Below the pieces are notes generated by a model. That model was given only the letters and a program-made list of their open reading frames with translations, had not been told where the DNA came from and did not search any database. Both the position numbers and the translations under genes were made by a program. Source: Uranotaenia lowii (lineage: Eukaryota; Arthropoda; Insecta; Diptera; Culicidae). From it: 64,000 bases of DNA. Shown here piece by piece: positions 47,663-59,012 of this stretch (the first letter of the stretch is position 1; every line of letters begins with the position of its first letter). The DNA lies in the NCBI RefSeq assembly GCF_029784155.1, contig NC_073693.1:359057825-359121824 (forward strand). The letters run 5' to 3'.

Positions 47663-48982
47663 CGGAATAAAAATGTTTGTAGAAGCATTTCGGACTCAAT
47701 GATTAAAGGTGGATGTGAGTAGTCAATCAAGCTAAGCAAAGCTAAGCTAAGCAAGATCACTGCGACCTCCTTCGAATGACTAGCAACGCTTACACAGTAC
47801 AAAATATTCAATTTTTCCATACAAACATAAATGTTGAAATTTACTCATGTAAATGTTCCATAAAAAATATCTAAAAAATAATGGAATAAGGCTTTTGAGG
47901 CTCCAGGATTTGATAAATTCAAAAATGAACCCAATTCGACTAAGTCTAATGTACAAGAAAGTTGCCATATAAAGGAAATCAGACGTACCATTTTTTACCG
48001 TGTGTGTTAAAATTGTGGAAAGAAACCAAAATTTTTGCTTTAATGTTTTTAATAATTGGAGGAATAGTTACACAGAGCAGTTTCCACTTATGCGAAGCTG
48101 GATCAACCTGTTAGGCCGTCGAATATCGATGCTGTTCTTCCCGGAGTTTCCTAAATAGTGCGAGTGAGCAAGCCTTGGGGGCGTTGTGTTGTGTTATTTC
48201 CAAAGCCGGGTGTAGCCTAGCGGCCCACAGATGTCAGTTCCAGACTGCGGACGAGTCTGCACAGGCCTCGTTGGCAAAATGGAAAAAATGAAGGGAGCCG
48301 AAGCTAAGTATCCTCTACTTTATAGTTCATTCTTTAAAAAGTGAAATATGTTCGTAAAGTTTTTTTTTTATGGTGGTTTGCGATGTACATTATTTGCTTT
48401 GAGTAGGTGTTTAGCATGGAAATTCACTTTCCCCTACCGTTTGGAAACATTGCTGACAAATGTTTAAAATTTTAATTTGAAATTTCTTATTTAGCCTGAA
48501 TTGATCTGTATTGTAGATCATGCATAAAACGTAGAAATCTGGTGTTATCTCGAAAACAAAAGTTATTGTCAATTTAAAATTACGTAAGGACCGAAGGAAA
48601 TCAGTAAAATCCAAATTTTAATTTTCATACCCAATTACTTAAAAATGTATGAAACGTCGAGATCTCGTGGTATTTCGAAAAAAAAAATGGTAACTTGAAA
48701 TTTTAAAGAACCGGATGTTTTAAACTGCAACTTCATACTTAATGACACTTAGTAATGTGCCTTTCAATGTTATTGTCCGATTTTTTTTGAGAAATAAGCT
48801 TACATACGTGGAACTTACCGTCACGGACCAGGTTTAATCATAGAGTTACAAGAATTTGTTATCGAACCAAAACGAACTAGTGAGGTTTTGGAATTTCCAA
48901 TTTCGGTAAATCTCCTTAGAATGCATATGAATAGAAAACTTACCGTCTAAACACATTTTCTTATTATCTCAACCTGTTCCAG
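47663..48982. other. Upstream region of the TRIM37-like gene
   Basis: No frame is supported. A GC-richer patch at 48080-48300 could hold an untranslated exon or promoter, but no donor is convincing. The right edge is a pyrimidine-rich tract ending CCTGTTCCAG, an acceptor right before the first ATG. Confidence 0.4.
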
Positions 48983-48985
48983 GAA

Positions 48986-50037
48986 ATGACCGACAAACAA
49001 AAGTGCCAAAGCCGTGCCGGAACACCACTTCCGGACCACCGGGAAGCCACCGACACGCTGCTGCAGATGCTCGAGAACTGGGACAACATCTTCAAGTGCA
49101 CCATCTGTCTGATCAAGCTGGACGATCCCCATCTGTGTCCCCGATGTTCGAAGCTCTACTGTTACGGTTGTATCGCCGAGTGGCTTTCGGATGATCGTGA
49201 TCGTGATGATGATGACTACGTTGTGGTCGATGATGATGCTGGTGGATCGTCCTCGTCGGCTGGAAATCGAAGAAGGGGGCGACGCCATCGAAACTGCCCC
49301 AACTGCAAGGTGGACCTTCAACTGGACAGCCTTGTGAAAGTTCGCTGGTTCGAGGAGGTGGAAAAATTGCAGCAACATCGCAATCAGAAAGGAAGCTCTT
49401 CTGGGGGTGGTGGGGGCGATCCGAAAGTGGCCACCAGTCGACTGGCCATTGACGGACCCGGCCAAAATAACGGAGGAGGATCATCGGCGATGATCTCGAG
49501 GAAAGATTTCTGTCCGAAGCATTTGAAGGTGATCAATTTCTATTGCTGCACGTGTAAATTGTGCGTATGTGAGCAATGTGCCGTGTCGGATCGATACCAT
49601 TTGAATCACACCTTCAAGAGTTTGGACGTGATCTACGAAAGCAATCTGGAGATCGCGGAAGAAGAATTCGAGAAGGTCCGGCATTACTCGCAGAAAATTG
49701 CTGCCTTGATTGCGAAGGTCGATCGCAATATGGAGCTGGTGCGAAAAGTCAAGGATGAGAAGCTACGGGAAATCCGGGACATTGCCGAGGCAGCCATCAA
49801 GGGATTGGAACGGCAGGTGGGCGAAAAAATGCTTAAATTGCAGGAACACAAATTCGCACTTTCGACAGAAATGCAGGAGGTGGAAAGTGCCCTACAACGT
49901 ATGGAGTCAGAAGTGACCGGTAGCAGCAAATCGCAGTTTATAGCAAAAAAATCTCGGCTTTTCAAGGAGTGCACTCAAATTCGAATGAACCCGATCAAGG
50001 ACTTCAAACAAATTCGGGTTCCGGTCAGTTTGAAAAT
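48986..50037 (+). CDS. TRIM37: TRIM37-like E3 ubiquitin ligase, exon with RING, B-box and coiled coil
   Basis: The exon begins right after an acceptor (CCAG at 48982), and the first ATG is 4 bases in. RING: CTIC (38-41), CPRCSKLYCYGC (51-62) and CPNC (104-107). B-box: CPKHLKVINFYCCTCKLCVC (about 176 on), with HLNH. A long Lys/Glu-rich coiled coil follows (about 205-310). It ends at a GTATGT donor (50038), where the codon is split. The RING has a large Asp/Ser/Arg-rich insert between its third and fourth metal pairs. The order RING, B-box, coiled coil, then MATH in the next exons is diagnostic of TRIM37, a ligase linked in animals to peroxisome import and centrosome control. Its role in insects is inferred only. 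Confidence 0.9.
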
Positions 50038-50560
50038 GTATGTTACACAACAACTTCAACTTAGTAATTTTTTTTTATAAACTTGTTTGATTAGGTTAAA
50101 TCTTCAATAGTTATAAAATCCTTAAACTAAATTAAATTTAAAACTTAGAACTCGGAATACAAAATTTGAAATTTACAACACGGTTTTAGAGCTTTAATAT
50201 GAAGGCTCCTTAAAATTAACAATCGATACTTAAGAATCGAGAATGAAAAATCAAATACTAAAAATCGGGCGTGAGTTTTCGTCAGGTCTTATGAGAGAGT
50301 ATAAACAAACAGTTTATTACAAAAAATATAGAAACTAATATGAATCAGTCACAACTTCTTTTCATTAAGAATATTTCTAAATTACAAAATTCTGTTTTCT
50401 TTTATTAAACAAATTCTAGTTGTTAAAAACAAATATTAAAGTTGTTTTCTTAAATATTGCCGCCGTTTTCGCTGGATATTGGTGACGATGTAATGGAAGC
50501 GCACACGAGATATGAAAATTGAATCTGCGAATTGAGAATCAAAATTTATATACAAGATAC
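50038..50560 (+). other. TRIM37-like gene intron 1, AT-rich start
   Basis: Plain AT-rich intron sequence before the satellite arrays. No other gene is seen. Confidence 0.6.
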
Positions 50561-51865
50561 TTAAAATCTAGAAAATAAAATTTAAAATCTAGAATATTTA
50601 ATTAAATATCTAGCAGATCAAAAAGAGATGCTAGAAAATAAAGAATCTATAATCAATAATTCATTATCTAGATTCTATAATCTAGAATTCACAATCTGCA
50701 TTCAGAATCTAAATTCTAGAATCTAGAATCTAAAATCGTGAATCTAGAATCTATACTCCAGAATCTAGAACCTATAATCAAGAGTCTAACATAGAGAATC
50801 GAGAATTCATTATATAAAATCTAATCTAATCTAAATTCTAGAAACTAGAATCTACATTTTGGAATCTGAATTCTAGAATCTAAATTGTAGAATCTAAAAT
50901 GTAAAATCTAGAATCTACTAACTAGAATCTAGAATCTTGAATCTGAAATCTAGAATCTAGAATCAAAAATCTAGAATCTAGAGACTAGAATCTAGAATAT
51001 TGAATCTAGCATCCAGAATCTAGAATTTTGATTACAGAATCTGGAATTTACAATTTAGAATCTTGAATCTAGAATCTAAAATCTAGAATCTATAATCTAG
51101 AAACAAGAATCAAGTATCGAGAATCTTAAATTCATTGTCTAGAGTCTAAAATTCATTATCTAGAATCAAGAATTCATTATCTAGAATCTAGAATTCATTA
51201 TCTAGATTCGTGAATTCATAATCTAGAATTTAGAATCAAGAATCTAGAATCTTGAATCCAGAATCAAGAATCCAGAAACTAGAATCTAGAATCAAGAACT
51301 TAGAATCTAGAATCCAGAATTAACAATCTAGAATCTTGAATTTAGAGTCTATAATCTAGAATCTGAAATCATGAATCTAAGATCTAGAATCTAGGATCTA
51401 AAATCTAGAATTTAAAGTCAACAATCTTACATATTGAATCAAGGATCTAGGATCTAGAATATAGAATCTAGAACTCAGAATCTAGAATCTGGAATCAAGA
51501 ATCTAGAATCTAGAATCTAGATCTTATTCATAAGTTAGTTTTTAATATTCAGTCTGTATGGCAGTAGTCAAAGACTCAAAATAAATAAATAAATAAATAA
51601 ATATAAGAATCTAGAATCTGGAATCGAGAGTCTAGAATCTAGAATCTAGAATCTAGAATCTTAAATCTAGAATCTGAAATCCAGAATGTAGAATCTATAA
51701 TCTAGAACCTAGAATGTTGAATCTTGAATCTAGAATCTAGAATCAAGAATCAAGAATCTAGAATCTAGAATCTAGAATCTAGAATCTAGAATCTAGAATC
51801 TAGAATCTAGAATCTAGAATCCAGAATCTAAAATCTATATCTATATATCTAAATCTATATTCTAG
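50561..51865 (+). repeat. Satellite array D, degenerate (TCTAGAATC)n
   Basis: The 9-base word TCTAGAATC (with GATTCTAGA on the other strand) repeats with many changes over about 1.3 kb, becoming nearly perfect at 51740-51820. TCTAGA is itself a palindrome, so each unit carries a two-fold symmetric core. It lies in intron 1 of the TRIM37-like gene and is interrupted at 51522-51608. Confidence 0.9.
51522..51608 (+). mobile_element. LINE 3' end inserted in satellite D
   Basis: TTCAGTCTGTATGGCAGTAG then TCAAAGACTC and an (AAAT)n tail match the end of the CR1-like element at 19340-19394 (AATCAGTCTGTATGACAATAG). Only about 85 bp remain, so the insert is heavily 5' truncated. Confidence 0.8.
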
Positions 51866-51874
51866 AAAATCAAC

Positions 51875-52680
51875 AAAAATCACAAAAATGACAAAAATGA
51901 CAAAAATGACAAAACTGACAAAAATGACAAAAATGACAAAAATGACAAAAATGACAAAAATGACAAAAATGACAAAAATGACAAAAATGACAAAAATGAC
52001 AAAAATGACAAAAATGACAAAAATGACAAAAATGACAAAAATGACAAAAATGACAAAAATGACAAAAATGACAAAAATGACAAAAATGACAAAAATGACA
52101 AAAATGACAAAAATGACAAAAATGACAAAAATGACAAAAATGACAAAAATGACAAAAATGACAAAAATGACAAAAATGACAAAAATGACAAAAATGACAA
52201 AAATGGCAAAAATGACAAAAATGACAAAAATGACAAAAATGACAAAAATGACAAAAATGACAAAAATGACAAAAATGACAAAAATGACAAAAATGACAAA
52301 AATGACAAAAATGACAAAAATGACAAAAATGACAAAAATGACAAAAATGACAAAAATGACAAAAATGACAAAAATGACAAAAATGACAAAAATGACAAAA
52401 ATGACAAAAATGACAAAAATGACAAAAATGACAAAAATGACAAAAATGACAAAAATGATAAAAATGACAAAAATGACAAAAATGACAAAAATGACAAAAA
52501 TGACAAAAATGACAAAAATGACAAAAATGACAAAAATGACAAAAATGACAAAAATGACAAAAATGACAAAAATGACAAAAATGACAAAAATGACAAAAAT
52601 GACAAAAATGACAAAAATGACAAAAATGACAAAAATGACAAAACTGACAAAACTGACAAAAATTACTTAAATGACAAAAA
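51875..52680 (+). repeat. 9-bp satellite array C, (AAAAATGAC)n
   Basis: About 87 nearly perfect copies, with single changes (for example GGC near 52205 and GAT near 52457). The reverse complement GTCATTTTT is the same unit as array A at 35547-36124 read on the other strand. The Phe/Leu/Ser- and Lys/Met/Thr-type frames here are artefacts. Confidence 0.97.
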
Positions 52681-52982
52681 TGACACAAAAAGAACCCTAA
52701 AATTACACAAAAATAACGCAAAAATAACACAAAAATAACTCAAAAATAACACAAAAATAACACAAAAATAACACAAAAATAACACAAAAATAACACAAAA
52801 ATAACACAAAAATAACACAAAAATAACACAAAAATAACACAAAAATAACACAAAAATAACAAAAAAATTACACAAAAATTACACAAAAATAACACAAAAA
52901 TAACACAAAAATAACACAAAAATAACAAAAAAATTACACAAAAATAACATAAATAAAACACAAAAATAACACAAAAATGACT
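52681..52982 (+). repeat. 11-bp satellite array E, (ACACAAAAATA)n
   Basis: About 25 copies of ACACAAAAATA follow directly after array C. A unit of 11 is not a multiple of 3, so spurious frames cycle through an 11-residue pattern. The A-run and AAT/AC content suggest it arose from the neighbouring 9-mer. Confidence 0.9.
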
Positions 52983-53156
52983 CTGATACGCCAAAATATT
53001 AAGGCAGGTTTGAAACGAAAAAGACACAATTATTACCAAACATTACACCTTTTTTTGTTGAATCATTCCTTAAACTAAATTTCTGTTTTCTATAATTTGT
53101 TTAGTCGTCGCATTTTACTATTATTTTTGAATTTTTTTCCTCTTTATTATTTCCAG
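52983..53156 (+). other. End of TRIM37-like intron 1
   Basis: Short AT-rich stretch ending with a pyrimidine tract and TTCCAG acceptor at 53156. Confidence 0.6.
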
Positions 53157-53641
53157 TGAAATCCCCATAATCTACGAGACTGGAATATTTGTAATCGAAA
53201 ATTTCTCTTCCTTTGACGACAACAAAATGGCTTATTCGAACGAGTTCGCTGACAATTTTGGCCACCTTTGGCGCATCATGGTCTGGTGTGTGATATCGGA
53301 CGATCAGCTGGGAATCTATCTGGAGCTGGTCGATGGTTTTCCTTGTTGGTGAGTTGTAATTTGTTGCAAATTGCTCAAGATTGTAATTGGATTGAAATTC
53401 AAACTTCAAATTGGTTTCTAGGATGGAATGCCGCTTCCAGCTGATCCACCCGGACTCGAAGCGGGGCATCCACAAGAAGATCGAGCAGTACTTCGATCGG
53501 TCCAGCCAGAAAGATTGGGGCTTTCGCGATTTCGTGGCACTTAAGACAATCTTAGATGACAACTACCTCAAGGAGGACGATTCCCTGGAGCTGTTGTATC
53601 ACATTCGACCTTGCGGCTCAGGAGATCATCCGGAGTCGTGA
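53157..53641 (+). CDS. TRIM37: TRIM37-like E3 ubiquitin ligase, MATH-domain exons and stop
   Basis: Exon 53157-53348 joins the split codon of the first exon and ends at GTGAGT. Exon 53422-53641 joins in phase after a TTTCTAG acceptor and ends in TGA. Segments such as YETGIFVIENFSS, NEFADNFGHLWRI, LGIYLELVDGFPC and ECRFQLIHPDSK are a MATH (TRAF-like) domain, the substrate-binding part of TRIM37. With the first exon the protein is 487 residues, much shorter than the roughly 960 of vertebrate TRIM37, mainly because no long tail follows the MATH domain. A further 3' exon cannot be excluded, but the in-frame stop is clear. Confidence 0.9.
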
Positions 53642-55079
53642 GGAGTGATTATGTGATGAGGCCCATCGAAATTGCTTGCTGATCTCGCTGATAGTCCACA
53701 CGATCTGCCAATATGTCTAGCCAACCTTCCAAAAGCCATCGCGCATCGCAAACACAAAATTGAGTGAGATGTAGCCGTAATTATGTTTCGTGGATTCAAT
53801 CCACCCAACATCGCGCGGATTCGACGAAATAACCCCCGAGATAAGAAAAAGCCTCCAGCCAAATGCTATTACTTTTTGCGCAAAAATAAAGTGTCATTTT
53901 GTCTCACCGCGACCTCAGGGCGGCGTAATGCATTTTGTGCTCTTTTTTTGTTGTTTGTTGTTTTATGATAGGTATTTTTGTTTTCGCGTGATGGCATCCT
54001 AAAATGGCACATGAGCGCTCGAATTGTACCGCGCACAGGATTATGTAACAGTGCCAGTGCAACGCAGTCGTAGGTAATTATAAATTTCCTGAACTTGTGC
54101 ACCGTTTTTTTTTATTTACATCACACAGCTAATCAACACCAAGTTTTTTTTCCGAGGTGCAAATGATAATTTGTCACTGAGTCAGAGCGTTAAGGGAGTT
54201 AAATTGCGAAAGAAAAGTAGGAATTCTCGGTCAGAGGGCACATGCTTCTGACATAGATAAGTACAATGTGGTGGGTAATCGTTGGGAAGGTAGAAGAGAA
54301 ATAGTTATTATGAAACATTTTTTGAAGGAGGTCGCAGGTTTAATGAGAAGTTGATTTTTAGCTTTCAATTTTTTTTGTAAATTTTGATTTGCAATTCAAT
54401 TAACCTTTTGTATTGAAACTCTTAACTTGACATACAAAACTTAGAATGGATTTTTATTAAGAATTGTAACTAAACAAGAAAAGAGTTTGAAACGAACCAT
54501 TTTAACTTTAAAATTAATTTATCGAATACTAATTTTATACATCGTAAGTTTGAAACCATGCAACAGGCACAATGATCAACCGAATTAGCAAAAAAAAAAA
54601 CAAACTAAAATCTAATATCCTTACCTTATTACTTAAATTTTGATTTAATAAAATCGTTTATGTGATTAAAAATGTTGTGCTGATAAGGAATACTCTTCAA
54701 GAAACCAATTTCAGTCTTAATTACATTTTGTATTTTTTGTTCTTGCTCAACATCAGATTTGAAAAGGTTTTGATAAATAACACAAGACCACAAAATCTAC
54801 ATTTCCCAAGGTAAATGAATTTAAAAAAGTAATTTTGTCTAACTTGAGTGCCCTGAATCTAAATCACTGATAAATCTAAATATTCAATCTTTCTATCACT
54901 GCGTTAAAATCTTTTAAGGAAGTTTTGGACTTATTTTTTACAAAACTTGAAAACAACAAAAAAACATTTTGAAATAAAAGTATTAAATGATTAAAATATT
55001 TCTAAAAACTTTTTTTTTTGTAGGGAAATGAATCCAACTGTAAGTCGAAATTTCAGGGACTAGACAAGATGAAAATTAA
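53642..55079. other. Downstream intergenic DNA
   Basis: The probable TRIM37 3' UTR is at the start (53642 on, GC-richer for about 200 bp). The rest is AT-rich with no gene. Positions 53870-54060 hold some frames on both strands without domains. Confidence 0.4.
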
Positions 55080-55205
55080 TGTTGAAAAACATGCGAAAAA
55101 AATTCGCCTTGTCTCCCGGTAGGACTATATACCCACTTCTTGAGGACTTGAACCCACATCTTGCGCCTCTCCGGGGCCCATGTATTAACATTCTACTACA
55201 GGAGT
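55080..55205 (-). other. tRNA-like sequence (B-box word), possible SINE relic
   Basis: On the minus strand GTGGGTTCAAGTCC contains a perfect pol III B-box word, and GTAGTAGAATGTTAATAC upstream could be a decayed A box. No full cloverleaf was built. It may be a tRNA-derived SINE fragment. Confidence 0.3.
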
Positions 55206-55541
55206 GTCGAGTGTCGATGTCTATCGGAATGAAGGGAATTGTTTTCCCATGTGATCATCATCATTTTCGTAGTCTATTTCTATTCCCTGACTTTCTATTG
55301 ACTGAGCGAAAACATAATTGATTTAAAACTTCCATTGTGATTTGTTTTAAAAAGATTGAATCATTTCAAAACTAAAATTGATTATTTTTTGAGTTCGTGT
55401 AAAAATAATTAGTAAGGAAATGATGTTAGAAATCAATTTCCTTCTTTATTGTGTAATTTGGTATTGTTATTATTTTTAGCTAAATTTCAATTTCGTAAAC
55501 CCCCCCCATGGACAAGTCCTTTGCACGGGCCTGCCTTCAGG
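55206..55541. other. Intergenic DNA with a C-run near its right end
   Basis: No gene. A short C run (about 55500-55507) precedes GCCTTCAGGTAA, the degraded left boundary of the following element. Confidence 0.4.
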
Positions 55542-56295
55542 TAAGGGGGGGGGGGGGGTAGGGTCTAACTCGTAAAAAAAAACACCATTTTCACGATTTT
55601 TTTCTAGAGCTATCGTTCAAACAAATGTATTCAAATTTTTTGCATTATACAAAGCATTGTTAAAAGAACATTTAGTATTTTTTTCGTAGAAAAATATTGA
55701 AAAATGTGCCGGTGACGGAGCACTTTCGAAGATGCCTTTTTGAAAACAGGATTTGCGGTGGACACTGTATCCCAGCACAGAATCATCTGAAGTCAAAAAA
55801 TCAGAGCAAAATATTTTTAATAGATGTTTTTCTGGACCCCAACGTTTTTATTTAACTTTAAAAAAAATTTATGAAATTTTTGTGGCTGTTTGAAGTAAAA
55901 ACAACGATTTTTCACGAAAAAATCCGCCATTTTTTATCTGTAAAATCTCCCCAAAGTAAAAAAAAAAAAAAGAAACACGTTGGGGTCTGGTATTTTATAT
56001 GTAGAAAATATGTTCCGAATTTGAAAAGAATCGGATAAGTAGTTTTCAAATGACGATGTCCACGGACTTTAAAAATGTGCTTTCGAGAAAAACGCGTTTG
56101 AAGTTTCTGCTCTTGTTTTCTTGCAGTATTAGATAGGAGGAGATAAAGGCCTATAATTTCTACAGTTTTGCTTCAATTGACTTGAAAATTTGACACAACA
56201 TTCTTGAAATGTTTTACAATAAGACATTATAAAAAAATAAAAAATCAATTTTTTGAAAGTGTTAGACCCTACCCCCCCCCCCCCCCCCCCCTTAA
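55542..56295. mobile_element. TTAA-flanked TIR element, copy 1 (expanded G/C runs)
   Basis: The left end has a run of 14 G then TAGGGTCTAAC. The right end has GTTAGACCCTA then 20 C and TTAA. Internal sequence closely matches copy 2 at 56951-57688. The left flank is GTAA instead of TTAA, so one base was lost or changed. It has no transposase. The TTAA duplication suggests mobilisation by a piggyBac-type enzyme. Confidence 0.75.
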
Positions 56296-56950
56296 CGTTG
56301 TGCATTCGAAATGTAGAGCTCTGAACGTACTTTATCACCAAGCTGATAACTTCATTTGTTTACATTTGGCGCATTCGCCCTATTCAAAATTTACTACCGA
56401 ATTCTTAAACACTGTGACACAGACAATCAGACATGATACTTCGAAGAAAAATGTACAAACTACTTCGCAAAACTGCCTGCATTGCCATCTGGTGTCGACA
56501 TTGCCTATTAAAACAAAATGCAGCCGCGAACCGGTTGGGAAAATGTTAAACCATCATGATACCCATGAAATCTAACTTTTCATGAAATATTGTAAACAAA
56601 CAGACTGTTCTGGATTATTGTTGAAATCATGCATAATAAGTCCAATTTAAAAAGCGCTTTTTACCTACCTTTCAGGCGTAAAATCCTTATGAAGCTTGGA
56701 AAAAAATGTTCGTTAAACTGCTGGAAGCCATTAATAAGTGATTGAGGAAAACGTGCTTCTCTCGCTAACACATTTGTGTCGAACTCGTCATCTATTGTAT
56801 GTCTGATTTGATCAAATGATACTCCAGTTAGAACTTTACAGAGAGTGACAGCCAATTGATAAAAAAACGATTTTCCCTAAAAGCAATTTGAGTATCTGAT
56901 TTTTTTCTACAAAACTATTACACGCTGAATCACCACCAAAGGATCTTTTC
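56296..56950. other. Spacer between the paired TTAA elements
   Basis: AT-rich, with no gene supported. It carries the short frames 56204-56575 and 56661-56855, neither with a domain. Confidence 0.4.
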
Positions 56951-57688
56951 TTAAGGGGGGGGTAGGGTCTAACGGGTATAAAAAAAACACCATTTCCACG
57001 ATTTTTTTCTAGAGCTATCGTTCAAACAAATGTATTCAAATTTTTTGCATTATACAAAGCATTGTTATAACAACATTTAGTAATTTTTTCGTAGAAAAAT
57101 ATTGAAAAATGAGCCGGTGACGGAGCATTTTCGAGGATGCCTTTTAGAAAACAAGATTTGCGGTGGACACTGTATCTCAGCACAGAATCATCTGAAGTCA
57201 AAAAATCAGAGCAAAATATTTTTAATAGATGTTTTTCTGGACCCCAACGTTTTTATTTAACTTAAAAATATTTTTATGAAATTTTTGTGGCTGTTTGAAG
57301 TAAAAACTACGATTTTTCACTTAAAAATCCGCCATTTTTCACCTCTAAAATCTCCCAAAAGTAAAAAAATCAAAAAAGAAAAACGTTGGGGTCTGGTATT
57401 TTATATGTAGAAAATATGTTCCAAATTTGAAAAGAATCGGATAAGTAGTTTTCAAATGACGATGTCCACGGACTTTAAAAATGTGCTTTCGAGAAAAACG
57501 CGTTTGAAGTTTCTGCTCTTGCTTTCTTGCAGTATTAGATAGGAGGAGATAAAGGCCTATAACTTCTACAGTTTTGCTTCAATTGACTTGAAAATTTGAC
57601 ACAACATTCTTGAAATGTTTTACAATAAGAAAATAAAAAAATAAAAAAATCGATTTTTTGAAAGTGTTAGACCCTACACCCCCCTTAA
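56951..57688. mobile_element. TTAA-flanked TIR element, copy 2
   Basis: TTAA then GGGGGGGGTAGGGTCTAAC on the left; GTTAGACCCTACACCCCCC then TTAA on the right. It is about 740 bp and near-identical to copy 1 internally, with the same AAGTGTTAGACCCT approach to the end. The clean TTAA at both ends supports piggyBac-like target use. No coding capacity. Confidence 0.8.
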
Positions 57689-59010
57689 CTTAAAAAAAAG
57701 AATTGAGATGATTGTGCTTTTGTTGGTTCACCTTTCGAATGTTGGGCAGTAGCTTAATTAACAGGATCAGTTATTGAAAGTCTGGTTTAGTCATGCGCTT
57801 TAAAGCAAATGAACAGCCTTACAGAATAGGTAAATGATTGTAGTTTATTTCAACAAATTAAAAAAAAATCATTTTCAGTAAGAAACTTCCTTTGCATTTG
57901 CTTGACAAAGCACCTCACGATTGCGGTCAGATTATAGGGATATTGTAAAACCGAATTGATTTTTTTTTTCGTTATTATAATCCTTATTTTTACTTGAACT
58001 GTCTGCTACAACATATGTCTGCTATAACACTTGCCAATTTGACTTTAAGTAGATTTTACTATGAAATCGAGAGCTAGGATTCAAATACTACTGCTGAAGT
58101 GATGAATGTAAAGCACTCTTTCAGAAAAAAAAAATTGTATCTCGGTGAACGTCACGTAACAAATATTACGCCACCCAGTGCAGCGTATCGATATCGAACT
58201 AAGTAACAATACTGCTGCTATGAATAATTCAATCGCATCAGAAATAATCTAGCAGCAACGGATTAAATCTCCCATCAGGTGCTGATCTATAACGTCACCA
58301 ACTGCATCACCGCTTCGAAGCTGATTTAGTAGAGCAACACTTTATGCTCTATTCACGGTAATAAACATGATATTTGGTTAAGCGTAACATGGTCATATCT
58401 CACCTTTTTTTGTTTTAAGTCGTTCCAAGATGAATATTGTATAGTGGCTAGAAAATTAGCCTCAATTGTTTTTGTTCCTTCCAAGAGAAAATCTACCTTT
58501 TCAGATCTAACTTCAGCATCTCCACAAGGAATGGACGAACGCTGGCCAACGAAGATGATGCATTATATCACCCGATGATGGTGTATGGCCGATCGACAAT
58601 TCTCGCGCTGAAAGTCCAATAAATCTTGCCATAGACCTGCATTCGTTGTTGCTGCACATTTTGTATGCAGTAATGAATGATGAAGTCCCGCAAGTTATTT
58701 GTAGTCTCAGAATGGTCCATTCACTTCTTTTCAATTGAAATAACTCGCTAATAGCTGAAGAACGGTAGCGCATAACGAACTAGGCCTAACCAACCCAAAT
58801 GCAGCGGGGATTGTGCCGATGAACTGATTGATCGACCGTTAAAATCTGTGCAATGCTCTCTTTGCAAGTCCGAAACCAATTGTAAACGGCGACCGATGAC
58901 GCCGTGGCGCTCCCCTCGAATCGAAAAACGCAGCGGGCACTGACTGACTCACTCGGTTGCTGGAGATCGAGCGTGGAATATCTCGAATCAGCAGCAGCCG
59001 CAGCATCAGT
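57689..59010. other. Intergenic DNA, nothing firmly recognised
   Basis: AT-rich to about 58500. Then a GC-richer stretch (58500-59000) includes a minus-strand frame 58513-58773 without known domains, and CAGCAGCCGCAGCATC near its right end. It could contain a promoter or exon of an unseen gene. Confidence 0.35.
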
Positions 59011-59012
59011 TA

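Noticed and set aside
35547..52680. CRISPR-like arrays
   Set aside because: The repeats are 9-11 bp with no spacers, in a eukaryotic genome.
51870..53039. Cys/His/Phe- and Met/Thr/Lys-type repeat proteins
   Set aside because: Artefacts of satellites C and E within an intron.
53626..54102. Several 60-80 residue frames after TRIM37
   Set aside because: Probably 3' UTR or intergenic; no domains and no splice sites.
58513..58773. 86-residue minus-strand frame as a gene
   Set aside because: It starts and stops without splice or domain support and resembles no protein I know.
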